A stretch of DNA of 64,000 nucleotides. Origin: Cymbidium sinense (lineage: Eukaryota; Streptophyta; Magnoliopsida; Asparagales; Orchidaceae). Of the stretch, positions 12,681 to 23,790 are shown in pieces. A program made the translations under genes and the position numbers. Location of the stretch: NCBI GenBank assembly GCA_021442155.1, contig CM038217.1:149861834-149925833 (forward strand), read 5' to 3'. The stretch's first letter is position 1, and each line of letters begins with the position of its first letter. Below the pieces are notes generated by a model. That model saw nothing but the letters and a program-made list of their open reading frames with translations. It was not told where the DNA came from and made no database searches.

Positions 12681-12699
12681 GTCCCTAGCGGAGTTGCCA
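12681..12699 (-). promoter_or_regulatory. Primer-binding site of the gypsy element
   Basis: On the minus strand it reads TGGCAACTCCGCTAGGGAC. It begins six bases after the LTR end and starts with TGG, the complement of a tRNA CCA end. It closely resembles the TGGCGACTCCGCTGGGGAC-type site that I associate with plant Tat/Ogre elements (usually assigned to a tRNA-Arg; from memory). It primes minus-strand cDNA synthesis and anchors 12,706 as an LTR edge. Confidence 0.75.
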
Positions 12700-13417
12700 G
12701 AAATATGTGGGCTCCAAAAATTCACCACTGACCTCTCACATTGAAGAGAGTATGATTTAATGTCAGTTAAATTTTTAGAAGGAAGATGGAATAATAGATA
12801 AGACACTACCCAGAGATTTTGCCCTCATTTTGTGAAGACTATAGACCTGGTTCCATGTTTCCTATAGGGGCAAGCACATATAGTTAATTACCCCTCTCAA
12901 TACTAAGAAAGCACTTTTGATTAAGGCTAGTAGATGAATTGTTAAATAGTGAGTGTATAATAGCAGTGAGTAGAGTTTGAATATTTATAAGATTTATTAT
13001 TTCAAATTTAAAGATTATGTTTGGGGGAACGATGATGCCCCTCATCTAGATCCCATGGTTCCGTCATTCTGGGCTGTATAATAGCAGTGAGTTCTATGAA
13101 GATTTTATTTGATCCTTATTCTGATCGAAAGATAAGCTTTCAAATCCACTATAAGTTTTGTTTATGCTCATAGGCAACTATCAAGATCACTAGAAGCTTT
13201 ACTTGAATTTTGTTCTTATTAGGAGACAAACCCTCAAGTTCATTAAAAATATTATTTATGATCGTCAACAAGTCATCGAGTCCTCTATAAGATCATTCTT
13301 ATTTAAAGACTTTAAGAATTTATGTATAGGTTTATTCTTTAATTTATCATTCTCAAACAAACTCAATTTAAGCTCATCAGCACTTTTATTTATTCTTGTT
13401 TAAGTCTTCAGTCAGTA

Positions 13418-13855
13418 CAAAATTTGTCAGCCTCCTAATGTCATCCTCACATAGAGGACTGCATCATAGGCTATTCGACCTTCCCATCAGCTCTACTGAG
13501 CATAACGATCAGTGTCTTATGACACTATGATCTTGGTCTTCTAACCTGCCAGCTCTACTGAACATAACAAGGTCTTCAAACACCTGCAATTTTAATTCAT
13601 ATTTTAACTTCAAGCTTAAAGTTTATTTTGCATTAAATTAATTAAGTTCTCTGTCAGTCTGAATTTTGACCTCCCAGCATCTTCCCCACATAGGAGGCTG
13701 CATCGGGAGCTATTTGACCTTCCCATCAGCTCTATTGAGCATAACGGTCAGTGTCTTGTGACACTACGGTTATGGTCTTCTACTTATTAACTGAGCATAA
13801 CAGGGTCTTCAAACTTGTCAACTCTACTGAGCATGATGGGATCTTCGTACCTGCA
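13418..13855 (-). repeat. Two stem-loop-bearing repeat units in LTR1
   Basis: Units at 13,418-13,592 and 13,667-13,855 share the order CATAGGAGGCTGCATC-like, AGCTATTTGACCTTCCCATC, CAGCTCTAYTGAGCATAACG, a perfect hairpin, GGTCTTC and ACCTGCAAT. The hairpins are AGTGTC-TTAT-GACACT (13,511-13,526) and AGTGTC-TTGT-GACACT (13,750-13,765). Homologous units occur, reversed, at 61,614-62,060 in the other LTR1. There the stem has changed to GGTGTC/GACACC, so pairing is kept. In LTR sense each unit is preceded by a sequence ending TTGCAGGT. Confidence 0.75.
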
Positions 13856-13861
13856 ATAGAT

Positions 13862-15560
13862 ATTTTTATTAAATTTTTAGGAGCTTCGGAAGAGCTGTGA
13901 TTCTTCTGTCTGACAAAAAAAATATGATGAGTAGATTTACACAGAAGAAAGTGTTGTTGGATTTCCAACCAATCATTGTTATGCTCCATTATTCCCATTG
14001 CTAACAAACCATCTTCTATGTGCCAACTTAGCAATATCATCAGGGACAAGAGCAATAGACTGCTTCATGATACTCTCCACAAGCATAGAAGCCAATGATT
14101 TCTTAGGCTGTTGTTGACCAAATTGAAGTTGACTAGATGAACTGGGTGAAATAGTCATCAGTGTTGTCATGGATCCACCTAGAAAGTTGCTGCTATCAAT
14201 CAAAGGTATCCAGAAATAACTACCACTTTGGTTTGAATCAACTTGTACGGAGAAATGAAGATTTGAAGATTGAAAACAAATGGGAGGATAAGCAATCTTT
14301 CTGCATGATAGTGACATTTCATGTCTTTCAATCAATTTTTATATCAATTTCTATAAATCATTGGCAACTTGTCGGAAGGATCAAGAACACAATAAAGAAA
14401 ACTTGGAGAAGAAGTTGAACATGTTCATGTACAAAATAGTGCAGCTGTCCGATTTGGCAAGCATGCAAAAGAAGGGAAAGGAGGTCTCTGTGAATTTGAC
14501 ACATAAGGCAATATAGGACGTAATGTTGCATTAGATTGTCCCAACATAAACTTCTTGCTTTTTGCAACTCCTTTAGGCATTTCTTTTGCCTTGTCGCTGG
14601 CACATGAGCATCCCATATTGCTTTTTGCTATGTTCTGTGCTACAAGCAGTGGTTTTCTCAACATCACTCTCAAGTGCTTCTTCGAGCTCAACTTCAAAGT
14701 CAGCATCGTTTTCTTCATCTTCATCAAAAGTTCTTTCTCCTTGACTGGTTGCTCATTTCCATCTCCTTCCAAAAGAACAGCAGCAAGAAACTTGTGGTAT
14801 TCTTCTTCATCATTGACATTATGAAGGTCATCATCATCATCTGACTCTTGAAGGAATGCCTCTAATTCTAGTGTAATGTGCAAGTGAATGTCGAACCCTT
14901 GTGCGCCACTTCCATTCAACGCAAAAATTCCTTTCTTGCATGCTTCAATACAAGTGAAAATTGTGACTGTTTGATTGATTTCTTGGAGGCATCATCAAAT
15001 TTCATTATAGATTCCTCATCCTCATTTACAAATTATGGGTTGTTGCTCTCTAACTTCTCCTCCAATCTTGAAGATGAAACACTGAGGTTTCCATCTAAAG
15101 AACTTTGGATGAATTTATCAACATTATCACATGGACCTTTATTTTTAGAACTCAAACTAGCAGAGGCTTCTGAAGGTGTTTCTCCTCTCAAAAGCATATT
15201 AAATTCCAAGTCATCCTCCTCTTCATCCTCTTGAACTTTCGTATGTATATTATCAACCATGAACACAATGTTTCAGCTAAAAACTCAGGTTGAATTGAGG
15301 AAGATGCCTTGGTAACGTCTCCCTTCTCTTCCTTGACTGCTTCGAGTAAGAGCAGGAAGCTAGAGAGAGAGAGAGAGAGAGAGAGAGTTGCAATGCTCGT
15401 GTGCGAACAGGAGGAGATGCTCGGTCCCTGCTTGTGGGTTTGTTGCGAGGGTGCTGCTCTGGATGATTCCCCAATGATAGATGAAGAGAAGACCGGTCAT
15501 GAGAACTGCTCATTTTATAGAAGAGATGAAGCAAGTTCGTTCTTAGAGATAAGAAGGGAA
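13862..15560 (-). pseudogene. GON4-like (YY1AP-type, SANT/homeodomain-like) gene fragment captured in the LTR
   Basis: The minus strand spells, in order but in changing frames, the landmarks of plant GON4-like/YY1AP-type nuclear proteins. EDDLEFNMLLRG and SEASASLSSKN lie at 15,230-15,130. EAFLQESDDDDDLHNVNDEE and YHKFLAAVLLEGDGN lie near 14,850-14,760. LLGQSNATLRPILPYVSN lies near 14,540-14,490. IGQLHYFVHEHVQLLLQVF lies near 14,450-14,395. ERHEMSLSCRK and VDSNQS lie at 14,330-14,230, PKKSLASMLVES and LVPDDIAKLAH near 14,120-14,040. The start of the SANT-like domain, EHNNDWLEIQQHFLLCKS then VRQKN, lies near 13,985-13,900. The blocks run without recognisable introns, so a spliced transcript is the likely source. 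Several frameshifts, stops and a deletion before the SANT-like part make it non-functional. The fragment ends exactly where the LTR stem-loop units begin. Family identity is from remembered conserved motifs. Confidence 0.7.
15363..15388. repeat. (GA)n microsatellite
   Basis: About 13 GA units in the presumed leader of the captured GON4-like sequence. It is the counterpart of 1,375-1,404. Confidence 0.9.
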
Positions 15561-16438
15561 CGAAGGGTAGAATAATCGGGAAAAGAGCTGCTTACACGTG
15601 ATATGGAATGGAGAATGGAAAATCAGATGCTCTTTTTTTAATAAGTGAATAAAACAAGAGCTATCAGCCACCATTAAATGAGCATGGTATGGGTTTCCAC
15701 ATAAAGAAGTTATGGGAAGAGGATTTTGGGTGGCTGCAATAAGATAACTTAGATATTTTATAAAATGCAAGTGGGTGTTGTTGTGTATGAAAATAGGCTG
15801 AAATTGAGTTTAAAATGAGTTAAGTGACTTTGGATTTATTTGGAGGATTAAATGTGTATATTCTCTTGAAATGCAAGTTGAATTTAACGATTTTTTTTTG
15901 TGATGACCTAAGGAAATATGGATATCAATTCTGAATGATTTTAATATTTTGGATACAATAACGTAGTCTATTTCACGATCGGAGGTCATTTTGTGTGATT
16001 TTACTGTTGAATTAGGGTCACTTTCAGTTCAAAAATGCACATTATCGCTTCCAACTACTCGACATTTGCGTAGACTCATTCGAATCGAGTGAGAATAGCC
16101 TCATTTGATAGGTATCGATGTTTAACGACACGATCAATTTCATGAATGGAGGTCATATGGGCATTATCGCAGCCTCCCAACTTCGATGTATGTGTAGGCG
16201 CTTTGACTCCTCGACCTCTTGATTAGTCGATCGTCGAATTATGAAAGATGTATATTTTGATTAATTTCAATGTTTTGAACATGATGGCAAAGTCCATTCA
16301 TCGATTGGAGGTTGTTTGAACCAAATTCAGTGACGTCGAGTGTATTTCAGCTTTGATTTGTGTGATATCGCATCCGACATCGATTGACTATGTCTTGTGA
16401 GCTCGACTCCATTGATGTAGTATCTATGGAGGTCAACA

Positions 16439-17923
16439 TAGAGCAGTGTCAGCAAAACTCCCAATAGGAATCACCTGACTACTCTTGAGTTGAGATAAGT
16501 CCCCTGCGGCACCAACGGGTCACCTCGACGGTCGTCCTTAGGTCGGGTTCGACTTGTTGTGCCACCAACGGGTTACCCCGACGGTCGTCCTTGCTTTGGA
16601 AGATATAAGTCTATTACGCATTCTCTCCAACAAGACTGTTGCACACCGACGGGCAGCCCTAGGTCAGGTTCGATTTGTTGGGCTATGAACCGATCACCCT
16701 AGTGGTTCCTTGTTTAAAAGGATATAAGTCTACAAGCTTTCTTTCTGACTTGACCATTGCACACTGAAAGGCACCCCTTAGGTTGGTTAGCTCTACCCCG
16801 CAGCTAGTAGACTTTCCCTTTGGATTTATAAATCTAAGATAAGAAAAGGCTGATATAGCCCCTTCTTACTGGATCCGTCGCACACCGACATGGTCCATTT
16901 AAATAAAAATGAAATTAATCTTGACTATTTTTTGAGTTGATATGAGTCCATAGCGGCATTCACTCAGTAGTTTCCCTAGGTCGAGTTTGATTTATTATGC
17001 TACCAACTGATCACCCCAGTGGTGTCTTGTTTAAGATGATGTAAGTCTATAAGCCTTCTTCCTGACTTGACCATTGCACACCGAAAGGTATCCTTAGGTT
17101 GGTTAGTCTTACCTTGTGGCTGGTAGGCTTTCCCTTTGGATTTGTAAATTTGAGATAGGACAAGGCTGACATAGCCCCTTCTCAGTGGATCCATCGCACA
17201 CCGATAGGGTCCATTTATTAAATCCACCATCCTCCCCCAATGGAGTCTTAATTAAATCCATCCAAACTCTTATCCCCAACAGATACTTCCCCGAGCAAAC
17301 AAAAGAAGTTCAGATATTAAATCCACTTTATCCCCAATGGATCCGGGCTTATATCTCTAGTAGATGTGCCCTCAACACCAAATCATATCCTCTCCCCAGT
17401 GGAGCCCTAAATCATAAGCAAACAAATTAAATTCTCATCCCCAGTGGATGCCCACCAATTAAATCAAACTAAATGCCTCCCTAGCGAGGCACAAATTGAT
17501 TTAGTCCCCTTTGTGGAGCCTAAATCAAAACCTAAATTTAGAAAACCTACCCAAATCCTATCCCCAGTGGATACCTACCAAGCAAATCAAACTCATATAA
17601 CCTGAATCTACTTCTGTAGTGGAAGGTCATACACCCATTCCTGACAGATTATAGATTTTAATCCCTAGCAGATCTTCTTTCCATAAATCATATGATCAAA
17701 TTCAAATCCTTATCTCTAGCAGATAACTCAAACCCGCTTCCTAGTAGAAGGTTCATATACTTGATCCCTCAGTGGATCCTTCCTTCCTCTTTTATGCCCT
17801 TGGCATAAGTAGAGTTGCATTGCACTAAGATCATTTCTGTTAGCGCTTATAATCCTTCAAACATTGTTGCTCGTCTTGGTCAATGTCAATACGTGCGGTG
17901 TGCCTTGTCAGTTACACCACACA
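16439..17923 (+). repeat. 3' non-coding zone of a plus-strand LTR2 element, with hairpin array
   Basis: Non-coding sequence between the edge of the LTR1 element and a polypurine tract. The first part (16,490-17,220) has two or three diverged units of 330-450 bp (shared phrases GTTGCACACCGACGGG / CATTGCACACCGAAAGG and GATATAAGTCTA). The second part is the hairpin array at 17,012-17,778. Its position just upstream of a polypurine tract and LTR marks it as the 3' end of the internal region. The rest of that element is missing, cut by the LTR1 element at 16,438. Confidence 0.6.
17012..17778 (+). repeat. Array of about 14 short co-varying hairpins with a CYARY loop
   Basis: A short inverted repeat recurs every 30-70 bp with a nearly constant loop (CCAGT, CTAGT, CTAGC, CCAAT) and changing stems: CACC/GGTG (17,012), CTCC/GGAG (17,232 and 17,392), TATC/GATA (17,271), ATCC/GGAT (17,330), ATCT/AGAT (17,353), CATCC/GGATG (17,436), TGCCTC/GAGGCA (17,474), TATCC/GGATA (17,559), CTTCT/GGAAG (17,611), ATC/GAT (17,661), TTATCT/AGATAA (17,710), CTTC/GAAG (17,737), GATCC/GGATC (17,763). 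An earlier weak member is ACC/GGT at 16,696. Spacers are AT-rich and often contain AAATC. Stems differ by paired changes, so pairing, not sequence, is what is kept. Function is unknown. Confidence 0.75.
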
Positions 17924-17935
17924 TATTGGGGGTCC
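17924..17935 (+). promoter_or_regulatory. Polypurine tract upstream of LTR2
   Basis: ATTGGGGGTCC lies four bases before the LTR start TGTTGACC at 17,939. It has the same form and place as the tract at 2,461-2,480. It identifies the following LTR as a 3' LTR on the plus strand. Confidence 0.6.
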
Positions 17936-20900
17936 TTTTGTTGACCTCACTTTTAGAGTGAGTCTTCAACTTCCTCATCTTAGATCTAGGACTCTTATAG
18001 ACACTAAGAGCTCCTTAGTATTAAGACACTTCTAGTGATTAGGTGAACACTTAACCTAAGCCTAGAGACTTAGAAGGGTTTTCCATAGGGGTAGGTTGTG
18101 CCTTAGGGATTTAGGGAGACTTGTCCATCCTATGGAATAAACCCAACCTATGTTTACCTTCTCAAAAAAAACCTCAAATTCAAATTCAAATTCAAATACC
18201 AAATCCAAATCCAAATTCTAAACCAAATGATTAAAATCCATAATCAAATCCAAAATCAAAATCCTTCCTAAGCCCTATGATTTTATCCTATGGACTTAGC
18301 CTTAGCCAAACTCAAATCAATCCAAATTCAACTGATTTTCTCCAAGATCAATTCAACCTCTCAATCATTTATCAAATCCAAACCCAAATCCAAATTTCTA
18401 ACCAAGTGATTAAAACCCAAAATCAAATCCAAGTTCCAAAATTCCTTCCTACGCCATATGACCCATTCTCATAAGCTTAGCCAAATCTCTACCTAAATCT
18501 ATCCAAACTCAATTGGTTTCTTTATAAATCAATTATTCCTTCATTTATATTCACAAATATAAATGAAATCCATACTCAAATAGCCAAAACTAAATCAAAC
18601 TAAATCCAAATCCAAGCCAAGACCCTTCTTAAGCCATATGGATCTACCTCCATGAGCTTAGCCAAATCTCATGTAAATCAACCCAAAAACAATTGATTTC
18701 TTTATAAATCAATTATTCATTCATTTATATTCACAAATATAAATGAAACCCACATTCAAATGAACAAAACTAACTCAAATTCTCACTTAAGCCCTTTTGA
18801 CCTATACCTCCATGAGCCTAGTCAAAATTTCTTCCAAATCACTCCAAACTCAAGTGATTTTCTCATAAATTATTTATATCTCCATTTATATTCCCAAATA
18901 TAAATGAAATATAAATTCACATGACCAAAACCATGTCCAAAATCAAGTCAAAACCTAATTCAAGCCCTTTAAGCCAATTCCTTGAACTTGGTCAAATCCT
19001 ATCCAAATCAAATCAAAATTAATAGATTTTCTCTTGAATCAATCGTTCCTTCAATCATCTACCCAAATATAAGTGAAATCTATAATTATCTAGCCAAATT
19101 CAAATCAACATAAGTCAAGCCCAAGTTAGCCCTTTTAGCTTGAAAACTTCAAATGAGCCAAAATCCATTGGACTCCAAATTGATTGCAATTGGATTTATA
19201 TTTCAATCCTAGGCTCATTTATAAGTTCAACTGAACTTCAATCAAGCTAAAATCAAGCGAATTGACTCATTTAGGTCCACTTGACCCAAAGTGGCCTAAA
19301 GGACCTTTTTAAGCCAAGTTCTAATCCAACTCAAATTGGATTGAACCAAGCCAATCCAAGCCTCATATCATGATCAACAATCACCCTAGAGTGACCAATT
19401 GCCTTGAATTGGATCAAACCAAGTCAACTTGTCATTTGACCAAGTCAACCCTTAACCCAAATGAAACCCAAACTCGCCAAAACTCACCATGCACCAAATT
19501 AATTGAAACCATTGATTCACACCAACCCATAATCAATGTTTGAACATGAATTGACCCTCAATTGAGTCAAACCAAACCCAATTGGCCATTTGACCCAAGT
19601 TGACCCAAATTGACCTAAAAGGCCAAAATGGGTCAAATCATGATCTAACCCAAATTGATTGCAACCAATGGCTCAAGTTCATTCCAAATTAATTATTGAA
19701 TTTGACCAAAGCCATAATTGAGCCCAGTTTGACCATTTGGTCAACTTGACTCAACCTAGCCCAAATTGACCTAAAGGGTTAAATTGGCCAAAATTCAAAT
19801 TAAATCCAAATTGATTCAAACCAAAGCCTACAATCATTTTCACTAAACTAATTGAGCAGGAACCAACACCTAAACAAACCCAATTTGGTCAATTTGGTCA
19901 AATTGGTTAACTTAGCCCATTTGACCTATATGAATCCAAATGAGCCAAAATCAAACCTAAGCCAAATTGATTGAAACCACTTAAAACAAAACACTTTAAA
20001 TAATCATTTGAACCTAACCCAAGCCTTGGTTTGACCCAATTTGACCAATTGGTCAACCCAACCCAACATGACCCAAAATTAACCCATTTGACTAAATGAA
20101 ACCAACTCATGATTAGAGGATGACCAAACCCGACCCAAACCCAATTGGAGCCAAGTCCAATGCAAATCCTCCATGGATCCTTTCCCACATTGGATTCTTT
20201 CCTCATATGGCAAAGTCAACTCCTCTTTTCACCTTGGCAGCTCTCACTCATCCAAATGAGGCATCACCTAAGCCACCTAAGTCACCTAACCCATATTAGG
20301 TCAGCCATGGACCAAAGAGAGGTGAGTTAACTCACCTCCCTTATAAATCAAGCAAACAAAGGATCCAAGCCAAGAGATCATCCAAGATCAAGCCTTGAGC
20401 CACCTCCCACTCCTTCCTCCAACCAAACCAAGCCACGTGGACTTGATGGTGACCACTCTGGAGCTCTGGCGGCAGCAGGCCGACCGAAAAATGGGAAGCC
20501 ATCCTGTCAGTCCAGCTCAGCAAGCTGAGGGGTATACCCCCTCAATTTGCATGGGAAATCCATCAATTTGATTCGTGAGAGCTTCTAGAGATGAATTCAA
20601 GCCTTCTTGCAATCCCTAAAGTGATTCCAAGATTCCCACTCTCAGCATTTCTCCTCCCCATGTGAAACCAAAATAGGGCACTCCAATCTCGATTCCAACT
20701 CTCTCACTTCTCAACCAAACTTCAATTCCTTTTACACACACCTTCCACACACATTGTCGAAGCCACCCAAGTTGTTTTCTGAGCTCCCAAGCCACCAAAG
20801 GATGGACCCCAATCACCACCGACCTCCATAGTGACAAAAGTTGATCCACCGAGCAAACCAATGGGAATTGGCTTGCGTGATACTCAACAGCATCTTGTCT

Positions 20901-23149
20901 CTACTAGACAAAGCTACCCCCGTCAATCCCATCGCCAGTCTTGAGCTCTAGCGAGGTAATTTCCCAAAACCGTAGAAATAGAAAATTTTCCTTGGTCCTT
21001 TATGAATAAAATTCCCATGTGAGTAGATCTTGACCATTGGATGTGTGCGGATTCCTTCCCTGATGGTGTGGCTTGATTTTGGAGTTCATCCGAGCTTGGG
21101 TGAGCTCAGATCGAATGTCCATGGCAGACGAACCCCGTCGTTCATCGCTCACGGGAAGAAGGATCACAAGTCATCCATTCCATGCGATTGGAATGAATGG
21201 ATCTGATCAAATCACGCTAGATCTATCTATTTTCTCCATTTATGTTGCAGGATTGATCTACGCCATTCGATCCAAGATCGGATGACGGAGATTAATACCG
21301 CGTCTGCCGCCAGCTGACTCAGCACATGGATGTGACTACTTAAATAACCAATCTCACAGTGCTAGGTGGAAAGCACGCCACATTAGCAAGCCACATGACG
21401 CCAATGGGATTAGGCTTATATAAGGTTAATTGTGTTTTTAAGCCTAAAACTTCCATAATTCATAACTAATTGTTGAAAAATCTAAAAAATATAAATAATG
21501 GCTCATTTTAAAAGATATTTCAGAGGGGAATCCATTAAAATTATCCTTAATTAATTTTGAACAATCATTTTGGCTTAATTTGAGTTTAATTAAAAATTTA
21601 ATTAGCTTAATTACTCTCTAATTAAGTAACCAATCAATTTCACACTTTCTGAGAATATTTAGGGGGATGACCTCTGCCTCCCCTATTTTTCTTGAAATTT
21701 ATTGGTTGATTAATTGGGAAAATTAATTGCTTAAGCCCTAATTACCTTCTTAACTTAATTAAGTGATAATTAATCATGTGAATAATAATTAATAAATAAA
21801 TTAGACCCCTTAATCACTGTTGAACAGTGGAGAGACTTAGGGAATTGGATTGGAACCTCCCTCCTAACCTTTCCCTTAATTTTCCTTCTTTTTCAACCAA
21901 AATGCTAATTAAAAATTAATTAACTAATTAATGACTTAATTAGTTTAATTGAAACTCAAATCATACCAAACCACGTTTAATTGAATGAGAGGGCTTATGG
22001 AATTAGGTTGGGACCTCTTTCCCAACCATTTTCCCCTTAAGCCCATTTCATTTCAAAGGATAATCAATTAAATTTGGTAATTAAGTGAAGAGGAATGGAT
22101 TAATGTATTAATAACTTGATTAACCTAATTAAGAAGGTAATTGTATCTGATTTCCCTTAATTGATCCATGGGTAGAGCTTTACGTGTTCAATAACCTAAA
22201 GAGAGCTAATGAAATTATGATTAGCTCACATGTGTGAGAAAACCACAAAAGTAATTAAGTTAGTTCCTTCAACTTAATTAATTAGTGATTGCGAGCTAAT
22301 TGCATTAGGCCCCTTTTATTTCATAGGATCATTGCCATTTACTTTTCATTTCATTTGCATATCTCATTGCCTCATAATCATTTAATTAATTACCTTAAGG
22401 TAACATAGGTAAGGGTTTAATTAATTGATTTAATTCATGTCTTAATCTAATTAATCCATAAAACTAATCTAATTACCTCTCATTAAACCAAATTAACTCA
22501 CATATGGGGAATGGGATTAGGATTAGCAAATCTCCTCTCATGTTTCTTAAATCAAATCAAACATTAAATTAAAAATGACATTAAGGAATTTTGATTTATT
22601 TTAAATAAGCTTATTTGGTATGATTTTCCTTAGGAATTAATTAGATTGAATAAAATTATGTGCTTATGTCTCTTTATTTCTTTCCAATCATGTTAAATGT
22701 TGTATGTCACTTGTAGTCATGCATACATTTCTTTCAAAAATCAATTAAATGAAATGATTTCCTTTATGTCAAGCTTGCATGTGTTGATTTAAATTAAAAT
22801 ATGTGTGGCTATTATCACTATTAAATTAAAATTATTTTTAAAAGTATATAAACCAACTATAACATGTGGAGTGATGACAATTAAAGTACTCTTAAGCTTG
22901 CATGTGCTTATAACTTAGAACATGTCATATGGAGTTCTCTTTTCTTTAATCTTCATGGAGCTACATTAAATTATTAATATTAATAAGTGTATAGTTCATT
23001 TGAAAAGGACACAACACTTGTTTGGATTCATTCTTATGTACACCCATGTTAGAATTTAGATAGAACTTTAGCTCACATATATAAATAATTCAAATAAATC
23101 AAAACACAACATTTGCATGATTTCTATTCTTGTAGTTGTTTGTACATTT

Positions 23150-23790
23150 ATGTGTATTTAAGAGTAGTGGGTATATCTAGTCTGGACATTCCAGGGACGT
23201 GCAACTTTAAGTAGCCCTAAGGAGGTCTTTACCTCACTCCCTTGGTTAACAATGGCGAAGTATCTGCTTAAAACTTTTATACACTTGTATGTGCATTTAG
23301 CTAATGAATAAAAATCCCCTTTTCTAATAAGAAGAAATACAACTTTTACATGATTTCCATCCTTGTAGTTATAAGTACATTCATGTGTATTTAAGAGTAG
23401 TAGGTATATCTAGACTAGACATTCCGAGGATGCACGATTTTAAGTAGCCCCAATGAGGTCTTTACCTCACTCCCCTAGTTAACAATGGTGAAGTATCTGC
23501 TTAAAACATTTATACAACTTGTATATGCATTTAGCTAATGAATGAAAATTCCCTTTTATATTAAGAAAGACATGCATTTGTATTTATTCAAGTGATTGAA
23601 TTGATTGATTATATGGTTTAAAGTTTTCTTCTTATATTCATTTGTATAAACTTACATATGTTTGAATGTAATGGGTATATATTTTGGACATCCGGGAACA
23701 TGAGACTTTAGTTAGCCCCAAGGAGGTCATTTGATTACCTCACTTCCCTGGTTAACAATGGCACGTACCTATTTAATTTCATTCCTATGT
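23150..23790 (+). repeat. Three tandem units of about 240-270 bp in LTR2
   Basis: Each unit carries a phrase close to GGACATTCCRGGGA, then CTTTAAGTAGCCCYAAGGAGGT, ACCTCACTCCC, and GGTTAACAATGG. A small hairpin GAGGT/ACCTC is kept while its loop varies (CTTT in two units, CATTTGATT in the third). The inverted counterpart is at 27,030-27,660. Confidence 0.75.

Larger units (their letters stand above)
1..16438 (-). mobile_element. Ty3/gypsy (Tat/Ogre-like) LTR retrotransposon, defective, with a nested solo LTR
   Basis: The parts line up in retrotransposon order when read on the minus strand: 5' LTR (16,438 down to 12,706), primer-binding site (12,699-12,681), a broken polyprotein part (about 12,500-11,581), a nested LTR2 (11,575-6,840), RNase H and integrase remnants (6,180-4,960), a non-coding repeat zone (4,900-2,479), a polypurine tract, and the 3' LTR (2,460 to beyond base 1). 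Both LTRs share the same body, including the GON4-like cargo, but differ at roughly one base in eight to ten by eye. That makes this an old insertion. No open polyprotein survives: stops and frameshifts are everywhere and most of gag, protease and RT is gone. The large size, the polyprotein style and the 3' tandem-repeat zone recall the Tat/Ogre group of Ty3/gypsy elements; the lineage is inferred. The left flank lies outside the window, so the target duplication cannot be tested. Confidence 0.8.
12706..16438 (-). mobile_element. 5' LTR of the first gypsy element (LTR1 family), complete
   Basis: 3,733 bp. On the minus strand it starts TGTTGACCTCC and ends GGAGCCCACA, giving canonical TG...CA termini, and is followed by the primer-binding site. 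Modules in LTR order: a roughly 0.7-kb 5' block shared with the other LTR1 copies (16,438 to about 15,700), the GON4-like cargo (about 15,560-13,862), two stem-loop units (13,855-13,418), and a 3' block (13,100-12,706) shared with 35,327-35,700 and 63,948-63,560. An LTR normally carries promoter and polyadenylation signals; here it also carries host-gene sequence in sense. No TATA box or polyadenylation site could be assigned with confidence. Confidence 0.85.

Noticed and set aside
14555..15234. Plus-strand ORFs of 85-118 residues over the GON4-like fragment
   Set aside because: They are antisense shadows of the acidic and serine-rich GON4-like sequence on the minus strand.
12706..16438. Interpretation as a Pack-MULE, Helitron or CACTA element carrying gene fragments
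   Set aside because: The ends are TG...CA with a primer-binding site on one side and, in the sister copy, a polypurine tract. The related copy at 59,142 has a 5-bp target duplication. There are no 9-bp duplication, TC/CTRR ends or CACTA ends.
17012..17778. CRISPR-like array (short repeats with spacers)
   Set aside because: The repeated element is a short hairpin with changing sequence, the spacers are irregular AT-rich DNA, and the host is clearly a plant.
20616..21285. ORFs in the middle of the plus-strand LTR2
   Set aside because: They have no recognisable domain, and the corresponding sequence in the inverted copy (about 28,990-29,500) does not keep the frames.
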